Positions 4,959 to 5,590 of a stretch of DNA of 5,590 nt are shown in pieces (position 1 is the stretch's first letter; every line of letters starts with the position of its first letter). This stretch comes from Methanosuratincolales archaeon (lineage in GTDB: Archaea > Thermoproteota > Methanomethylicia > Methanomethylicales > Methanomethylicaceae), in the NCBI GenBank assembly GCA_937930465.1, contig CALGKV010000093.1, positions 1 to 5,590 on the forward strand. Direction: 5' to 3'. Position numbers and translations under genes: made by a program. The notes beneath the pieces are model-generated. The model was given only the letters and a program-made list of their open reading frames with translations, did not search any database and was not told the origin of the DNA.

Positions 4959-5590
4959 TTAACCTTTACATCGTTGGTCCAGCAGGCTCTGGGAAAAGCA
5001 CATTGGTGCAATCCCTCGGCAATTGGATGGAGCACATGGGTTACCGTGTTTCAAGGGTTAATTTGGACCCAGGTGCGGAGTTGGTCAATTATCCAGTAGA
5101 CTTTGACGTTAGGCGATATGTGACTGTAACTGAGATTATGCGAAGCGAACAGCTCGGTCCAAATGGGGCACTCATAAGGGCTGCAGAGATCCTCGAGGAT
5201 AGGCTGGAGGAGATTTCAAAAAGGATATCGTCGTATGGTGCCGACTTCAGGATATTTGACACACCGGGGCAGATGGAGATATTCCTCTTCAGGAGTTTCG
5301 GCCCTTCCTTGGTTTCAAAGATAGTCGGAAGATCTGTCTGCATTTTCACAATCGACCCTTCCTTGGCTTTGACCAGGCTTGATCTTCCAGTGATAAAGCT
5401 TCTAGCACTCGTAATTGAGCTTAGGTTGGGGATCCCGACGCTCGAGGTCATGACAAAATCGGACATACACGGGTGCGCCTCATCCTGCCTTGCTTTCGAT
5501 GGGACGCCTTTGGCGCAAGTGGAAGGCCTATCTGGTGAGCTGGCCTCGAACCTGTCTTCTGTCGTAGGGGAGCTGGAGAAGAAGAGGAGG
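4955..5590 (+). CDS. GPN-loop GTPase, 3' end beyond the window (probable CTG start)
   Basis: 212 codons visible, open to the window edge; the family is usually about 250 residues, so the last few dozen are missing. Numbering from CTG: G1/P-loop GPAGSGKST (8-16), LDPGAE (37-42, the family's LDPAAE-like element), the diagnostic GPN loop in LGPNGA (67-72), G3 DTPGQ (102-106), and G4 TKSD (167-170). GPN GTPases are dimeric, conserved in archaea and eukaryotes; the eukaryotic members help assemble RNA polymerase II, and the archaeal role is less clear. Cytoplasmic. The frame is closed by TAG at 4952-4954, and no ATG, GTG or TTG lies between it and the P-loop, so the likely start is CTG 4955 (giving M-INLYIVGPAGSGKST). 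An AGGTG at 4944-4948 precedes it by 6 nt. Later TTG/GTG codons would remove the P-loop. Confidence 0.92.
   Translation, partial: MINLYIVGPAGSGKSTLVQSLGNWMEHMGYRVSRVNLDPGAELVNYPVDFDVRRYVTVTEIMRSEQLGPNGALIRAAEILEDRLEEISKRISSYGADFRIFDTPGQMEIFLFRSFGPSLVSKIVGRSVCIFTIDPSLALTRLDLPVIKLLALVIELRLGIPTLEVMTKSDIHGCASSCLAFDGTPLAQVEGLSGELASNLSSVVGELEKKRR

Noticed and set aside
1..5590. CRISPR arrays, insertion sequences, tRNA or rRNA genes, attachment sites
   Set aside because: No regularly spaced repeats, transposase sequence, terminal inverted repeats or recognisable RNA gene structure was seen on either strand.

Overview
The window looks archaeal. The grounds are a DUF763 protein, a GPN-loop GTPase of the archaeal/eukaryotic type, TATA-like boxes about 25 nt ahead of likely transcript starts, T-rich terminators instead of GC hairpins, strong GGAGG-type ribosome sites inside the operon, and heavy AGG/AGA and ATA codon use. 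Base composition is moderate. I cannot name the lineage; a TACK-type or Thermoplasmata-like archaeon would fit.

Layout: (1) 59-1156, plus strand, DUF763 protein with a helix-hairpin-helix, followed by T tracts. (2) 1157-1424, an intergenic region with a TATA box near 1217-1225 and an unusually long leader (about 150 nt) carrying two ribosome-site-led mini-ORFs. (3) 1425-4270, plus strand, a tight three-gene operon: phenylacetate-CoA ligase (paaK), an overlooked 51-residue one-helix membrane protein, and a 13-helix sodium:solute symporter. The small protein starts 1 nt after paaK and overlaps the symporter start. (4) 4271-4342, an AT-rich convergent terminator region. (5) 4343-4873, minus strand, a small soluble protein whose N-terminus resembles the HARP domain of SMARCAL1-type helicases. 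(6) 4874-4954, a compact divergent promoter with a nearly symmetrical TATATAT and an inverted repeat. (7) From about 4955 to the window edge, plus strand, a GPN-loop GTPase cut off at its C-terminus.

The middle operon reads as an uptake-and-activation unit: the symporter with its small partner would import an organic acid using the sodium gradient, and the ligase would convert it to a CoA thioester. Phenylacetate or a related aryl acid is the natural guess from the ligase, but the transporter substrate cannot be read from the sequence. The flanking genes (DUF763, HARP-like protein, GPN GTPase) look like information-processing or housekeeping genes.

The most unusual aspect is translation initiation. 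Two genes lack an ordinary start codon where homology places their N-termini. paaK would gain a normal N-terminus (MVFFQPEIERM) from an ATG at 1396 if a T6 run were read as T7. The GPN GTPase appears to start at a CTG (4955). In both cases a short upstream ORF ends exactly on the candidate start (TGATG at 1394-1398, CTGA at 4955-4958), a layout typical of translational coupling. Sequence error is the plain alternative, especially for the homopolymer.
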